Origin: Pseudomonadota bacterium
GTDB lineage: Bacteria > Pseudomonadota > Alphaproteobacteria > Caulobacterales > Caulobacteraceae
Assembly: GCA_023424215.1 (NCBI GenBank)
Contig: JAFAEC010000103.1
Coordinates: 1 to 6,035, forward strand
DNA: 6,035 nt
Direction: 5' to 3'
The position numbers and the translations under genes were made by a program. The notes under the pieces are model-generated. The model did not search any database. It was not told the origin of the DNA and was given only the letters and a program-made list of their open reading frames with translations. This document shows, piece by piece, positions 1 through 4,958 of this stretch (the first letter of the stretch is position 1; the number at the start of each line of letters is the position of its first letter).

Positions 1-1
1 G

Positions 2-562
2 ACGCGGGCCCGCGCCCTGGCGCTGGCCGGCGCGGGCATGGAGGCGCTCGCCGACCTCGCCCGGCACGACGCGGCGGCGCTTCAGGGGCGCGCCCTGTTC
101 GAGGCCGCCGCCGATCAGTTCACGCCCGACCACAGCCCGCTGGACTGGCTCGCGGTCCTGCTCGCCCGCGCGGACGACCGCGCCCCGGCGCTCGAGACCT
201 TGAGGCGGGCCGAGACCCTCGGTCAGCAGCCCGGTCTGTTGCTGGGCGCCCTGGCGCGGGAACGGCGCCTCGCGGTCGAGACAGCGCTCGCGGAGGCGGT
301 GGCGGATCTCGACGCCCTCTACGCCGTGGAAGGCCTTGTCCGGCGCCGGCTGACCGCGCCGGAGCCCGTCCGCCCCCTGGACTGGGCCGCCGACCAGATT
401 GTCATGGCCCGCGTGGCGCTGGCGCGCTCGCGTCTGACCGGCGCCGAGCCCAGGGCGGTCGGGCTGATGCTCACGGAAGCCATGGAGACCGCGCGGGAGC
501 ACGGCGCGACGGCGCTCGTCGCGCGCGCGGCCGGCGTTCTGCCGGCGGCCGGGCGAGCCTAG
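2..562 (+). CDS. Unrecognised helical protein, C-terminal part (5' end outside window)
   Basis: The frame is open from the left edge to the TAG at 560-562. The first ATG, at 38, has no Shine-Dalgarno sequence before it, and the 12 codons upstream of it (TRARALALAGAG) read like ordinary coding sequence, so I treat this as the end of a longer gene rather than a 174-residue protein. The visible part is rich in Ala, Leu and Arg and looks almost wholly alpha-helical, with amphipathic stretches such as LDWLAVLLARADDRAPALETLRR-like helices that recall TPR or other helical-repeat proteins. I see no catalytic motif, signal peptide or membrane segment and assign no function. The gene converges on cysQ, and the two stop codons overlap within a single CTAG. 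Coding is supported by the long open frame and by its clean end exactly at the neighbouring gene's stop. Confidence 0.7.
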   Translation, partial: TRARALALAGAGMEALADLARHDAAALQGRALFEAAADQFTPDHSPLDWLAVLLARADDRAPALETLRRAETLGQQPGLLLGALARERRLAVETALAEAVADLDALYAVEGLVRRRLTAPEPVRPLDWAADQIVMARVALARSRLTGAEPRAVGLMLTEAMETAREHGATALVARAAGVLPAAGRA

Positions 563-1344
563 CCGCCGAGAGCCACGAAGCCGCCGTTCAGCCAGCCCGC
601 CTTGCCGTAGCGCAGCGGCTGGCCGTCCTCGGCCATGACCCGCCCGCCGGCCGCCTCCAGCACCGCCTGCCCGGCCGCCGTGTCCCATTCGGACGTCGGC
701 CCGGAGCGCGGATAGGCGTCGAAGCGCCCCTCGGCGATCAGACAGAACTTCAGCGACGAATCCGTCCCCTGCCAGGCGGTGCAGCCGTGCCGTCCGGCGA
801 GGCGCTCCGCCTCCTCGTCCGTCATGCTGTGGCTGAGCAGGGCCACCGGCGCGGCCGGCCGCTCGCGCACCCGGATGGCCTGCCACGGGTCGCCGAAGCG
901 ACGGCGGAAGGCGCCGCCCCCCGTCGGGCCGCTGCGCCACGTCGTGCGGGTCGCCGGAGCGGTGACCACCCCCGCCACCGGCGCCTCGCCGCGGATCAGG
1001 CCGATGTTGACGGTGAAGCTCTCGCGGCCCTGGACGAAGCCGCGGGTGCCGTCCAGCGGATCAACCAGCCAGAACCACTCGCCCGGGTGCGCGGGCGCGC
1101 CGTGCGCCGCCACGGCCTCCTCGGCCACCGCCGGAATCTCCGGCCAGCGTTCGGCCAGGCGCGCCAGGATGAGCGCCTCGGCCTGCTGGTCGGCGAGGGT
1201 GACAGGGCTGTCGTCGGCCTTGGTCATGGCGACCACGTCGGAGCGCCAGAACGGCAGGATGACGGCGGCCGCCTCTTCGGCGATGTCGGCCAGCGCCTCG
1301 GCCAGCGCGCCGGAGGCGAGTTCTTCGGACAAACGATTACGCAT
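559..1344 (-). CDS. cysQ: 3'(2'),5'-bisphosphate nucleotidase (CysQ, inositol monophosphatase superfamily)
   Basis: This is a magnesium-dependent phosphatase that should hydrolyse 3'-phosphoadenosine 5'-phosphate (PAP), the by-product of PAPS use in sulfate assimilation, to AMP and phosphate. Counting from the ATG at 1344 (261 residues), the metal and substrate motifs are DSPVTLAD near 45-52, AEE ending at Glu75-Glu76, DPLDGT at 95-100 and EWDTAAG with Asp221. The stretch SSLKFCLIAEG followed by YPRSGPTSEWDTAAG separates CysQ from histidinol-phosphatase (HisN) and ordinary inositol monophosphatases. Length and motif order are normal. Other starts are an ATG at 1362 and a TTG at 1386; none has a good Shine-Dalgarno sequence. 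I chose 1344 because family members begin only a few residues before the first helix. The gene is divergent from chpT across about 90 bp. The family call is firm; substrate and start are less certain. Confidence 0.9.
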   Translation of the reverse strand: MRNRLSEELASGALAEALADIAEEAAAVILPFWRSDVVAMTKADDSPVTLADQQAEALILARLAERWPEIPAVAEEAVAAHGAPAHPGEWFWLVDPLDGTRGFVQGRESFTVNIGLIRGEAPVAGVVTAPATRTTWRSGPTGGGAFRRRFGDPWQAIRVRERPAAPVALLSHSMTDEEAERLAGRHGCTAWQGTDSSLKFCLIAEGRFDAYPRSGPTSEWDTAAGQAVLEAAGGRVMAEDGQPLRYGKAGWLNGGFVALGG

Positions 1345-1433
1345 GCCGGTGCGATAGAGCATCCCGACGGTTTGAAGAACCGGCAAATCAGGTCAGCGTC
1401 CGGCGCGTTCCGTCCTGTGACCGCGAAGACCCG

Positions 1434-2090
1434 ATGACCGACGCCGCCTCCGCTCCCGACCTGCCCGACGGCCAGGCCCTCGCCGCCCTCGTCGCCGGCA
1501 AGCTGTGCCACGACTTCATCAGCCCGGCCGGCGCCATCGGCTCGGGCCTCGATCTGCTCCGGGATCCGACCGCCCAGGACATGCGCGACGACGCCATGGG
1601 CCTGATCGAGGCGAGCGCGAGGAAGATGATCGCCCTGGTGGCCTTCGCCCGCGTGGCCTTCGGCGCCTCGACATCGGCGGAACGGTTCTCCGGAAGCGAG
1701 CTGGGTTCGCTCGTCGCCGGCCTGACCGAGGGCGGGCGAGCGTCCCTCGACTGGCGCGTCGCCGATGAACACTTCTCCCGCGCGCAAGCCCGCGCCCTCG
1801 TCAATCTGGCCTACCTGGCGATGGCCGCGCTGCCCTCCGGCGGGGCGGCGGTGGCCACCGCCCGGCGGGAGGCTGACGCACTCGTGATCGAGGGCCGGGC
1901 CGAGGGACCGCGCGCCCGTCTCAAGCCCGAGGCGGCCGCGGGCCTGAACGGCCTCCCCCTCTCGGAAGGCCTGCCGGGCCAGTGGATTCAGCCCTACTGG
2001 CTGTGGCTGACCGTGGCGGATGCCGGCGGAACCCTGGAGGTCGAGGTCGACGATGGCCGGGTGTCGCTCCTCGCCCGCATGCCTAACTGA
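1434..2090 (+). CDS. chpT: Histidine phosphotransferase ChpT
   Basis: ChpT carries phosphate from the hybrid kinase CckA to the master cell-cycle regulator CtrA and to CpdR, and so controls division, replication and polar development in Caulobacter relatives. The 218-residue product has the expected two parts. Residues about 14-80 form a DHp-like helical hairpin with the motif KLCHDFISPAGAIGSGLDLL, in which His26 should be the phosphorylated residue; it is followed by AQDMRDDAM and the second helix. Residues about 85-218 resemble a histidine-kinase ATPase fold without usable nucleotide-binding boxes, and carry the family's GPRARLKPE stretch (158-166). The match to the Caulobacter protein as I remember it extends along the whole length. 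The ATG at 1434 has only a weak GAAGA upstream, but the N-terminus has the right length. A CtrA-box-like site overlaps the stop codon. Confidence is high because of the distinctive phosphorylation motif. Confidence 0.95.
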   Translation: MTDAASAPDLPDGQALAALVAGKLCHDFISPAGAIGSGLDLLRDPTAQDMRDDAMGLIEASARKMIALVAFARVAFGASTSAERFSGSELGSLVAGLTEGGRASLDWRVADEHFSRAQARALVNLAYLAMAALPSGGAAVATARREADALVIEGRAEGPRARLKPEAAAGLNGLPLSEGLPGQWIQPYWLWLTVADAGGTLEVEVDDGRVSLLARMPN

Positions 2091-2098
2091 GACTTAAC
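2083..2098 (+). promoter_or_regulatory. CtrA-box-like site 1 (CTAA-N7-TTAAC)
   Basis: The site reads CTAA at 2083-2086, seven bases (2087-2093), then TTAAC at 2094-2098. The CtrA consensus is TTAA-N7-TTAAC, so only the first base differs. It overlaps the chpT stop codon and lies about 95 bp upstream of the receiver gene. I found TTAA only twice in the whole window, and both copies are in this gap. Binding is inferred from the motif alone. Confidence 0.5.
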
Positions 2099-2106
2099 AC
2101 CGCTTC

Positions 2107-2122
2107 CCAAGGACTCGTTAAC
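2107..2122 (+). promoter_or_regulatory. CtrA-box-like site 2 (CCAA-N7-TTAAC) with an embedded GANTC site
   Basis: CCAA at 2107-2110 and TTAAC at 2118-2122 are separated by exactly seven bases; the left half-site has two mismatches to TTAA. The seven-base spacer and the base before it contain GACTC (2112-2116), a GANTC target of the cell-cycle methyltransferase CcrM. The right half-sites of the two boxes lie 24 bp apart. The pair could control the downstream receiver and cheR-like genes. I could not place a convincing -10 element. Confidence 0.4.
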
Positions 2123-2191
2123 CGGCCTGCGGTGATCATGGGGGCTGCGCGGGACGGGCGCTGCGCAGTCTGATTTCACGGAAAAAAGCCG

Positions 2192-2563
2192 GTGACGCCA
2201 AGGACCTGTCTGATCGTCGACGACAGCCGGATCATCCGCAAGGTCGCCCGTCGCATCGTCGAGGGCCTGAAGTTCGACGTCGACGAGGCGGCGGACGGCT
2301 CCGAAGCCCTGACCTTCTGCGCCGGCGTCATGCCCGACGTGATCCTGCTCGACTGGTCCATGCCGGTGATGGACGGCCTGACCTTCCTGCGACGCCTGCG
2401 CGCCCTGCCCGGCGGCGACCGCCCCAAGGTGCTGTTCTGCACCATCGAGACCCGCGCCGAGCGGATCGCCGAGGCCCTGTCCGCCGGCGCCGACGACTAT
2501 GTGATGAAGCCGTTCGACGGGGAGATTCTGAGCTCCAAGTTCGCCGAGGTGGGAGCCGTCTGA
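2192..2563 (+). CDS. Stand-alone CheY-like receiver (single-domain response regulator)
   Basis: The 123-residue product is a single phosphoacceptor receiver domain with no output domain, so it should act by binding a partner protein when phosphorylated. All key residues are present: the acidic pair Asp10-Asp11 (LIVDDSR), phosphoacceptor Asp54 (ILLDWSMPVMDG), Thr84 (FCT) and Lys106 (YVMKPF), with Tyr103 in the switch position. The start is GTG at 2192; it gives a receiver beginning just before the first strand, and a purine-rich GGAAAAAA lies 4-11 bases upstream. The gene follows chpT after 101 bp and is followed 4 nt later by the cheR-like gene, so the two are very likely co-transcribed. CtrA-box-like sites precede it. 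It lacks the FATGUY signature of one alphaproteobacterial single-domain class. Its kinase and partner cannot be told from the sequence; feeding into ChpT-linked signalling is possible but unproven. Confidence 0.93.
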   Translation: MTPRTCLIVDDSRIIRKVARRIVEGLKFDVDEAADGSEALTFCAGVMPDVILLDWSMPVMDGLTFLRRLRALPGGDRPKVLFCTIETRAERIAEALSAGADDYVMKPFDGEILSSKFAEVGAV

Positions 2564-2567
2564 CCCG

Positions 2568-3386
2568 ATGTCGCCCGAGGACTTCGACCGCCTCCAGTCG
2601 CTGATGGCCACGCGCGCGGGCTACCGGCTGACGCGCGACCGGATGAAGCTGGCCGAGCATCGCCTCGGCCCGGTGGCCCGGCGCGAGCAGTTCGAGACGG
2701 TCGACGCCATGCTGGCCGCGCTGTGGGCGAAGCCGGTCGCCAGCCTCGGCTGGTCGGTGATCGAGGCCCTGCTCAATCCCGAGACCTGGTTCCGTCGGGA
2801 CCGGGCCGCCTTCGACAGCTTCTCCGGCGAACTGCTGCCGGCCCTGGTCCGGGCGCGGTCGGGACAGCCGATCCGCATCTGGTCGGCGGGTTGCTCGACC
2901 GGACAGGAGGTCTGGTCGATCGGCATGGCCGCGCTGGATGCCGGCGCCCCCGTCGAGATCGTCGCCACCGACCTGTCCCAGCGCGCCCTGGAAAAGGCCC
3001 GCACCGGCGCCTACACCGGCTTCGAGATCCAGCGCGGGCTCAGGGCGGAGACCATGCTCCGCTGGTTCGACCAGGCCGAGGATGCGTGGATCGCCCGCGC
3101 TGAACTGAGGGCCCTCGCCCGCTTCGTCCGCGCCAACCTGCTGACCCCGCCGACGCCCGAGGAGCCTCGCTTCGACGTGATCTTCTGTCGCCACGTGATC
3201 GACGACATGGAGCCGGCGGCGCGGGCCCAGGTGCTGGACCTGCTGGAGCGGCGGCTGGTCGACGACGGCTGCCTGTTCCTCGGCGCCGAGGAGCGGATCG
3301 GCGACGACAGCCTCGCCTTCCGCCCCGTGGCGGGACGCAAGGGACTGTTCGTCAAGTCGCCCGCGGCGCTGAAGCGGGCCGCCTGA
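2568..3386 (+). CDS. CheR-like protein-glutamate methyltransferase
   Basis: CheR enzymes use S-adenosylmethionine to methylate glutamates on chemoreceptors. The 272-residue product has the small helical N-terminal domain (about 1-65) and the Rossmann-type catalytic domain: NPETWFRRD (70-78) corresponds to the family NETxFFR motif, RIWSAGCSTGQE (103-114) is the SAM-binding loop, VATDLS (132-137) is the adenosine-binding acidic strand, FDVIFCRH (202-209) is motif IV, and CLFLGAEE (235-242) is a late core strand. The family's usual CRNVLIYF-type stretch here reads CRHVIDDM, and NETxFF is altered to PETWFR, so this is a divergent member. There is no C-terminal TPR or receptor-tethering peptide. 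It begins 4 nt after the receiver gene, with GGTGGGAG inside that gene's end as a possible ribosome-binding site. No chemoreceptor, CheA, CheW or CheB lies in the window, so the substrate may be a distant receptor or another protein. Confidence 0.92.
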   Translation: MSPEDFDRLQSLMATRAGYRLTRDRMKLAEHRLGPVARREQFETVDAMLAALWAKPVASLGWSVIEALLNPETWFRRDRAAFDSFSGELLPALVRARSGQPIRIWSAGCSTGQEVWSIGMAALDAGAPVEIVATDLSQRALEKARTGAYTGFEIQRGLRAETMLRWFDQAEDAWIARAELRALARFVRANLLTPPTPEEPRFDVIFCRHVIDDMEPAARAQVLDLLERRLVDDGCLFLGAEERIGDDSLAFRPVAGRKGLFVKSPAALKRAA

Positions 3387-3412
3387 CGCACATCCGTCGG
3401 AATTCCATCACG

Positions 3413-3437
3413 GGAACGACTTCGCGCGAGAGTAGTT
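3413..3437 (+). promoter_or_regulatory. Candidate EcfG/SigT-type general stress promoter
   Basis: GGAAC at 3413-3417 is a perfect -35 element for the alphaproteobacterial general-stress sigma factor. After 16 bases AGTT (3434-3437) stands where CGTT is expected, one mismatch. Transcription would start about 5 nt before the ATG at 3449, so the message would be nearly leaderless, which agrees with the absence of a Shine-Dalgarno sequence. This rests on the motif only. Confidence 0.4.
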
Positions 3438-3448
3438 GTCCGGCTCCC

Positions 3449-3679
3449 ATGAGCCAGACCCTCGACTCCTACTTCTGCATCGTCGTCCTGCCGGACCAGC
3501 CGGTCGCCGACCTGTGCGTTCTCGCCGCCGGCGACGACGCGGCCGCCCTGGCCGCGGCGGGCGAGATCGCCCGCGCCTGGCCCGCCGCCGAACGCGTCGA
3601 GGTGTATCATGGCGAGCGCGCGCTGGGCGTGATCACGACCGCCGACGAGACGCCGACGGCCCTCGCGGTCGCCGCCTGA
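3449..3679 (+). CDS. Small soluble protein of unknown function, 76 residues
   Basis: The product runs from MSQTLDSYF to TALAVAA. It has a strand-rich start (about 8-25), then an acidic turn and Ala-rich helix (DDAAALAAAGEIARAW, about 29-44), then a strand pair VEVYHGERALGVI (50-62). This pattern, with an acidic DD before an Ala-rich helix and a final VEVxxGxR strand, recalls many very small proteins of unknown function in Alphaproteobacteria, but I cannot name the family. There is no signal peptide, membrane segment or catalytic motif. The ATG at 3449 is the natural start because it lies just below a candidate EcfG-type promoter, although no Shine-Dalgarno sequence is seen. A GC-rich inverted repeat begins at its stop codon. 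It lies 62 bp after the cheR-like gene on the same strand but seems to have its own promoter. Codon use is like its neighbours. Confidence 0.7.
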   Translation: MSQTLDSYFCIVVLPDQPVADLCVLAAGDDAAALAAAGEIARAWPAAERVEVYHGERALGVITTADETPTALAVAA

Positions 3680-3729
3680 TCGCGGCGGGATGATCCGGGA
3701 ACGCCGGCGCCTGTCCCCGCCGCCGCGAT
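3679..3729 (+). terminator. GC-rich inverted repeat after the 76-residue gene
   Basis: ATCGCGGCGG (3679-3688) and its exact complement (3720-3729) form a 10-bp stem with a 31-nt loop that can fold further around GCCGGC. It starts on the last base of the stop codon. There is no T-run after it, so it may be a weak or Rho-assisted terminator, or an RNA-stabilising 3' hairpin. Confidence 0.4.
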
Positions 3730-3814
3730 GGTCAGGGGTGACTTCTTCACCTTTCTGTGCGAGCCATGCGGCTTCGGCGTCTCCCGGCGCCGATTGTCTT
3801 CGAGAGGGGTCAAC

Positions 3815-4039
3815 ATGAAGAAGGTAGTCACGGCTCTGGCCGCTGGTCTGCTGCTCGTCGCCGGACAGGCGGCGGCGGCCAACAACTCTGCGGCCGCCCG
3901 GGTCAGCGACCGGATCGGCGCGCAAGCTGGCGAAGCCAGCGAATTCGCCGGCGTGCCGCTGCCGGTGCTGCTGGTCGGCGCCGCCATCATCGTCGCCGGC
4001 GTCGTCGCCGCCACCGACGACGACAGCGAGAGCGACTGA
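3815..4039 (+). CDS. Small exported or membrane protein, signal peptide plus one transmembrane segment, acidic tail
   Basis: The 74-residue product starts with a clear signal peptide: MKKVV, the hydrophobic core ALAAGLLLVAG, and AxA-type cleavage sites around residues 20-22 before NNSAAARV. A short polar region (about 23-45) leads to a second hydrophobic stretch, VPLPVLLVGAAIIVAGVVAA (47-66), and the very acidic tail TDDDSESD. After signal cleavage it would be a single-span inner-membrane peptide of about 52 residues. The ATG at 3815 is preceded by a strong Shine-Dalgarno sequence (AGAGGGG at 3803-3809, 5-nt gap). The frame stays open upstream to an ATG at 3728, but that would put 29 polar residues before the signal peptide, so I reject it. 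A strong terminator follows 18 nt after the stop, so the gene is probably a separate, well-expressed unit. Similar tiny proteins occur in sphingomonads and Caulobacterales; the function is unknown. Confidence 0.85.
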   Translation: MKKVVTALAAGLLLVAGQAAAANNSAAARVSDRIGAQAGEASEFAGVPLPVLLVGAAIIVAGVVAATDDDSESD

Positions 4040-4057
4040 TCGAATTGTCGAATCAGA

Positions 4058-4086
4058 AAGCCCTGCCCGCTCGGCGGGCAGGGCTT
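4058..4086 (+). terminator. Strong Rho-independent terminator
   Basis: A perfect 13-bp stem, AAGCCCTGCCCGC (4058-4070) paired with 4074-4086, closes a 3-nt TCG loop and is followed by a T-rich GTTCGTT. It lies 18 nt after the stop of the 74-residue membrane protein gene and is the clearest terminator in the window. The A residues before the stem would also give it some activity on the minus strand. Confidence 0.88.
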
Positions 4087-4126
4087 GTTCGTTCCCCTTC
4101 CGGTAGAACGCGGCAGCGTAGTCAGT

Positions 4127-4249
4127 ATGCCCTGGTTTCGTAACCTGATCCGGCAGATGTCGTGCAAGCGCCACCGTTGGCGGCGCCATCCCACCCGCCC
4201 GGATCTGGAATGGTGCGATCTGTGCCGCGCGAAACGCCGGCGTCGCTGA
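4127..4249 (+). CDS. Possible 40-residue basic protein with CxxH and CxxC pairs
   Basis: An ATG at 4127 opens a 40-codon frame ending in TGA at 4247-4249. The product has Cys13-xx-His16 and, after 13 residues, Cys30-xx-Cys33, an arrangement able to bind one zinc ion like a small zinc ribbon. It is strongly basic (RHRWRRHP in the middle, AKRRRR at the end), so nucleic acid or ribosome binding is conceivable. The shape (short N-terminus, Cys/His with an aromatic residue, PDL stretch, then CxxC) resembles tiny phage-type and alphaproteobacterial zinc-ribbon proteins of unknown function. It fills the otherwise empty space between a terminator and the convergent PA2169-like gene. Against it: there is no convincing Shine-Dalgarno sequence or promoter, and random open frames of 40 codons are common at this GC content. 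I consider it plausible, not established. Confidence 0.45.
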   Translation: MPWFRNLIRQMSCKRHRWRRHPTRPDLEWCDLCRAKRRRR

Positions 4250-4354
4250 CCACTCTCCTTCACAGGAATCAGGCCGGATGAACTCACCCGGCCCATGCGC
4301 GGCGGCCGGGCGACCGTCCCCGCAGGAACGACCGCCCGTCCGTCGGCTGCGGAC
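4250..4354. other. Gap between convergent genes, with a small palindrome
   Basis: The gap holds GGCCGG at 4272-4277 and its complement CCGGCC at 4288-4293, a 6-bp stem with a 10-nt loop. It lies between the ends of the 40-codon frame and the PA2169-like gene and could be a weak two-way terminator, but it lacks a T-run on either side. I see nothing else here; a GGAAC at 4325 has no matching -10 element or gene. Confidence 0.3.
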
Positions 4355-4807
4355 TCAGTGCATCCGGTGCTTGAGCGCGCTGATCGTGTCGTGATCCGAC
4401 TTGATCGAGGCGTATTCGGTCATGACCAGCTGGCGGGCCGGCTCGGGCAGGTCGGCCTCGCGGGTGGCCGCCTCGAACTTGGCCTTGATCACATCCTCGC
4501 CGCGCTCGACCTCGTCGATGACGCCCTTGTCGTCGCGGCCCATCAGGTCGCCGCGCATCTCGGCGAACTTGTTGTGGATGCGGCCCATAAGCGACTGATC
4601 GTCCTCGGGCTCGCCGCCGAAGCTGCGCACCTCCTGCTGCAGCCGGCGCGACAGCTCCTCGCGCTTCCCGGCCCGCTCGGTGAACATGGCCTTGAACTCG
4701 GGATTGTCGGCGCCTTCGGCCGCCTTGCGATAGCCGTGGGCGCTGTCCAGCGTCGTCTCGATCAGGCTGTTCAGAACGTGGACGGCGCGATCGTTCGGGG
4801 TGTGCAT
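4355..4807 (-). CDS. PA2169/DUF2383-family four-helix-bundle protein (ferritin-like)
   Basis: The 150-residue product is highly charged and predicted all-helical, with four long helices: about 7-31 (DRAVHVLNSLIETTLDSAHG), 35-62, 75-117 and 122-148. The sequence pattern (VLNSLIETTLDSAHGYRKAA, then ELSRRLQQEVRSFGGEP, then a final EYASIKSDHDTISALK) and the length fit the PA2169/DUF2383 family, related to ferritin-like bundles. Glu and His residues in the helices could bind metal, but the complete di-iron ligand set is not evident. No exact biochemical role is known to me; relatives are often linked to stress conditions. I chose the ATG at 4807 rather than 4819 because GGAGAG lies 6 nt before it with ideal spacing, while 4819 has no such site. 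An EcfG-type promoter candidate lies upstream. It is divergent from the peptidase gene. Confidence 0.88.
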   Translation of the reverse strand: MHTPNDRAVHVLNSLIETTLDSAHGYRKAAEGADNPEFKAMFTERAGKREELSRRLQQEVRSFGGEPEDDQSLMGRIHNKFAEMRGDLMGRDDKGVIDEVERGEDVIKAKFEAATREADLPEPARQLVMTEYASIKSDHDTISALKHRMH

Positions 4808-4837
4808 GGGTCTCTCCATTCAGGGGTGGAGCCGTTC

Positions 4838-4864
4838 AAATGGTCGGAGCCCGGCCGTCGTTCC
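4838..4864 (-). promoter_or_regulatory. Candidate EcfG/SigT-type general stress promoter
   Basis: On the minus strand GGAAC (4864-4860) is followed by 17 bases and then CATTT (4842-4838), one mismatch from the general-stress -10 CGTTT. Transcription would start near 4830, giving a leader of roughly 20-25 nt that contains the GGAGAG ribosome-binding site of the PA2169-like gene. The geometry is good; activity is inferred. Confidence 0.5.
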
Positions 4865-4902
4865 GGCCGTCCGCCTCACGTTCGCGGCGCCGCCTGCGGG
4901 AG

Positions 4903-4931
4903 GTGACGCCCGCCCGCGCAGCGGCTAGCGT
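4903..4931 (+). promoter_or_regulatory. Possible housekeeping promoter of the peptidase gene
   Basis: GTGACGC (4903-4909) resembles the Caulobacter -35 TTGACGS. After 14 bases GCTAGCGT (4924-4931) matches the GCTA half of the -10 GCTANAWC but not its second half. It lies 27 bp before the ATG of the peptidase, upstream of the Shine-Dalgarno GGGGAGGG. Confidence 0.35.
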
Positions 4932-4958
4932 GGCGGCCTCACCGGGGAGGGTGGCTCG

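Noticed and set aside
1345..1386. Longer cysQ starting at TTG 1386 or ATG 1362
   Set aside because: Neither has a Shine-Dalgarno sequence, and the added residues have no counterpart in the family as I know it; 1362 cannot be fully excluded.
779..1437. Long plus-strand frames opposite cysQ
   Set aside because: They are antisense to a gene with the full CysQ motif set; the translations are Arg/Ala/Gly-rich without motifs.
2161..2168. CTGCGCAG palindrome upstream of the receiver gene
   Set aside because: An 8-bp palindrome in GC-rich DNA is expected by chance, and no known regulator motif matches.
2192..2563. The receiver as a FATGUY-class or Cle-type regulator
   Set aside because: The FATGUY signature is absent (FCT and the ADDYVMKPF region instead), and there is no Arg-rich c-di-GMP-binding extension.
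3737..3751. GGTGA-N5-TCACC hairpin followed by TTTCT
   Set aside because: A 5-bp stem with a short interrupted T-run is too weak to call a terminator or operator with confidence.
3728..3814. N-terminal extension of the 74-residue membrane protein from an ATG at 3728
   Set aside because: It would bury a clear signal peptide behind 29 residues, has no ribosome-binding site, and overlaps the hairpin after the preceding gene; the ATG at 3815 has a strong AGAGGGG.
4085..4109. TTGTTC and TAGAAC as a promoter for the 40-residue ORF
   Set aside because: The spacer is only 13 bases, and the -35 part overlaps the tail of the terminator.
3011..4189. A 392-codon open frame on the minus strand spanning the cheR 3' end and the small genes
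   Set aside because: It crosses several well-supported plus-strand genes and a strong terminator, and its product has no recognisable domain.
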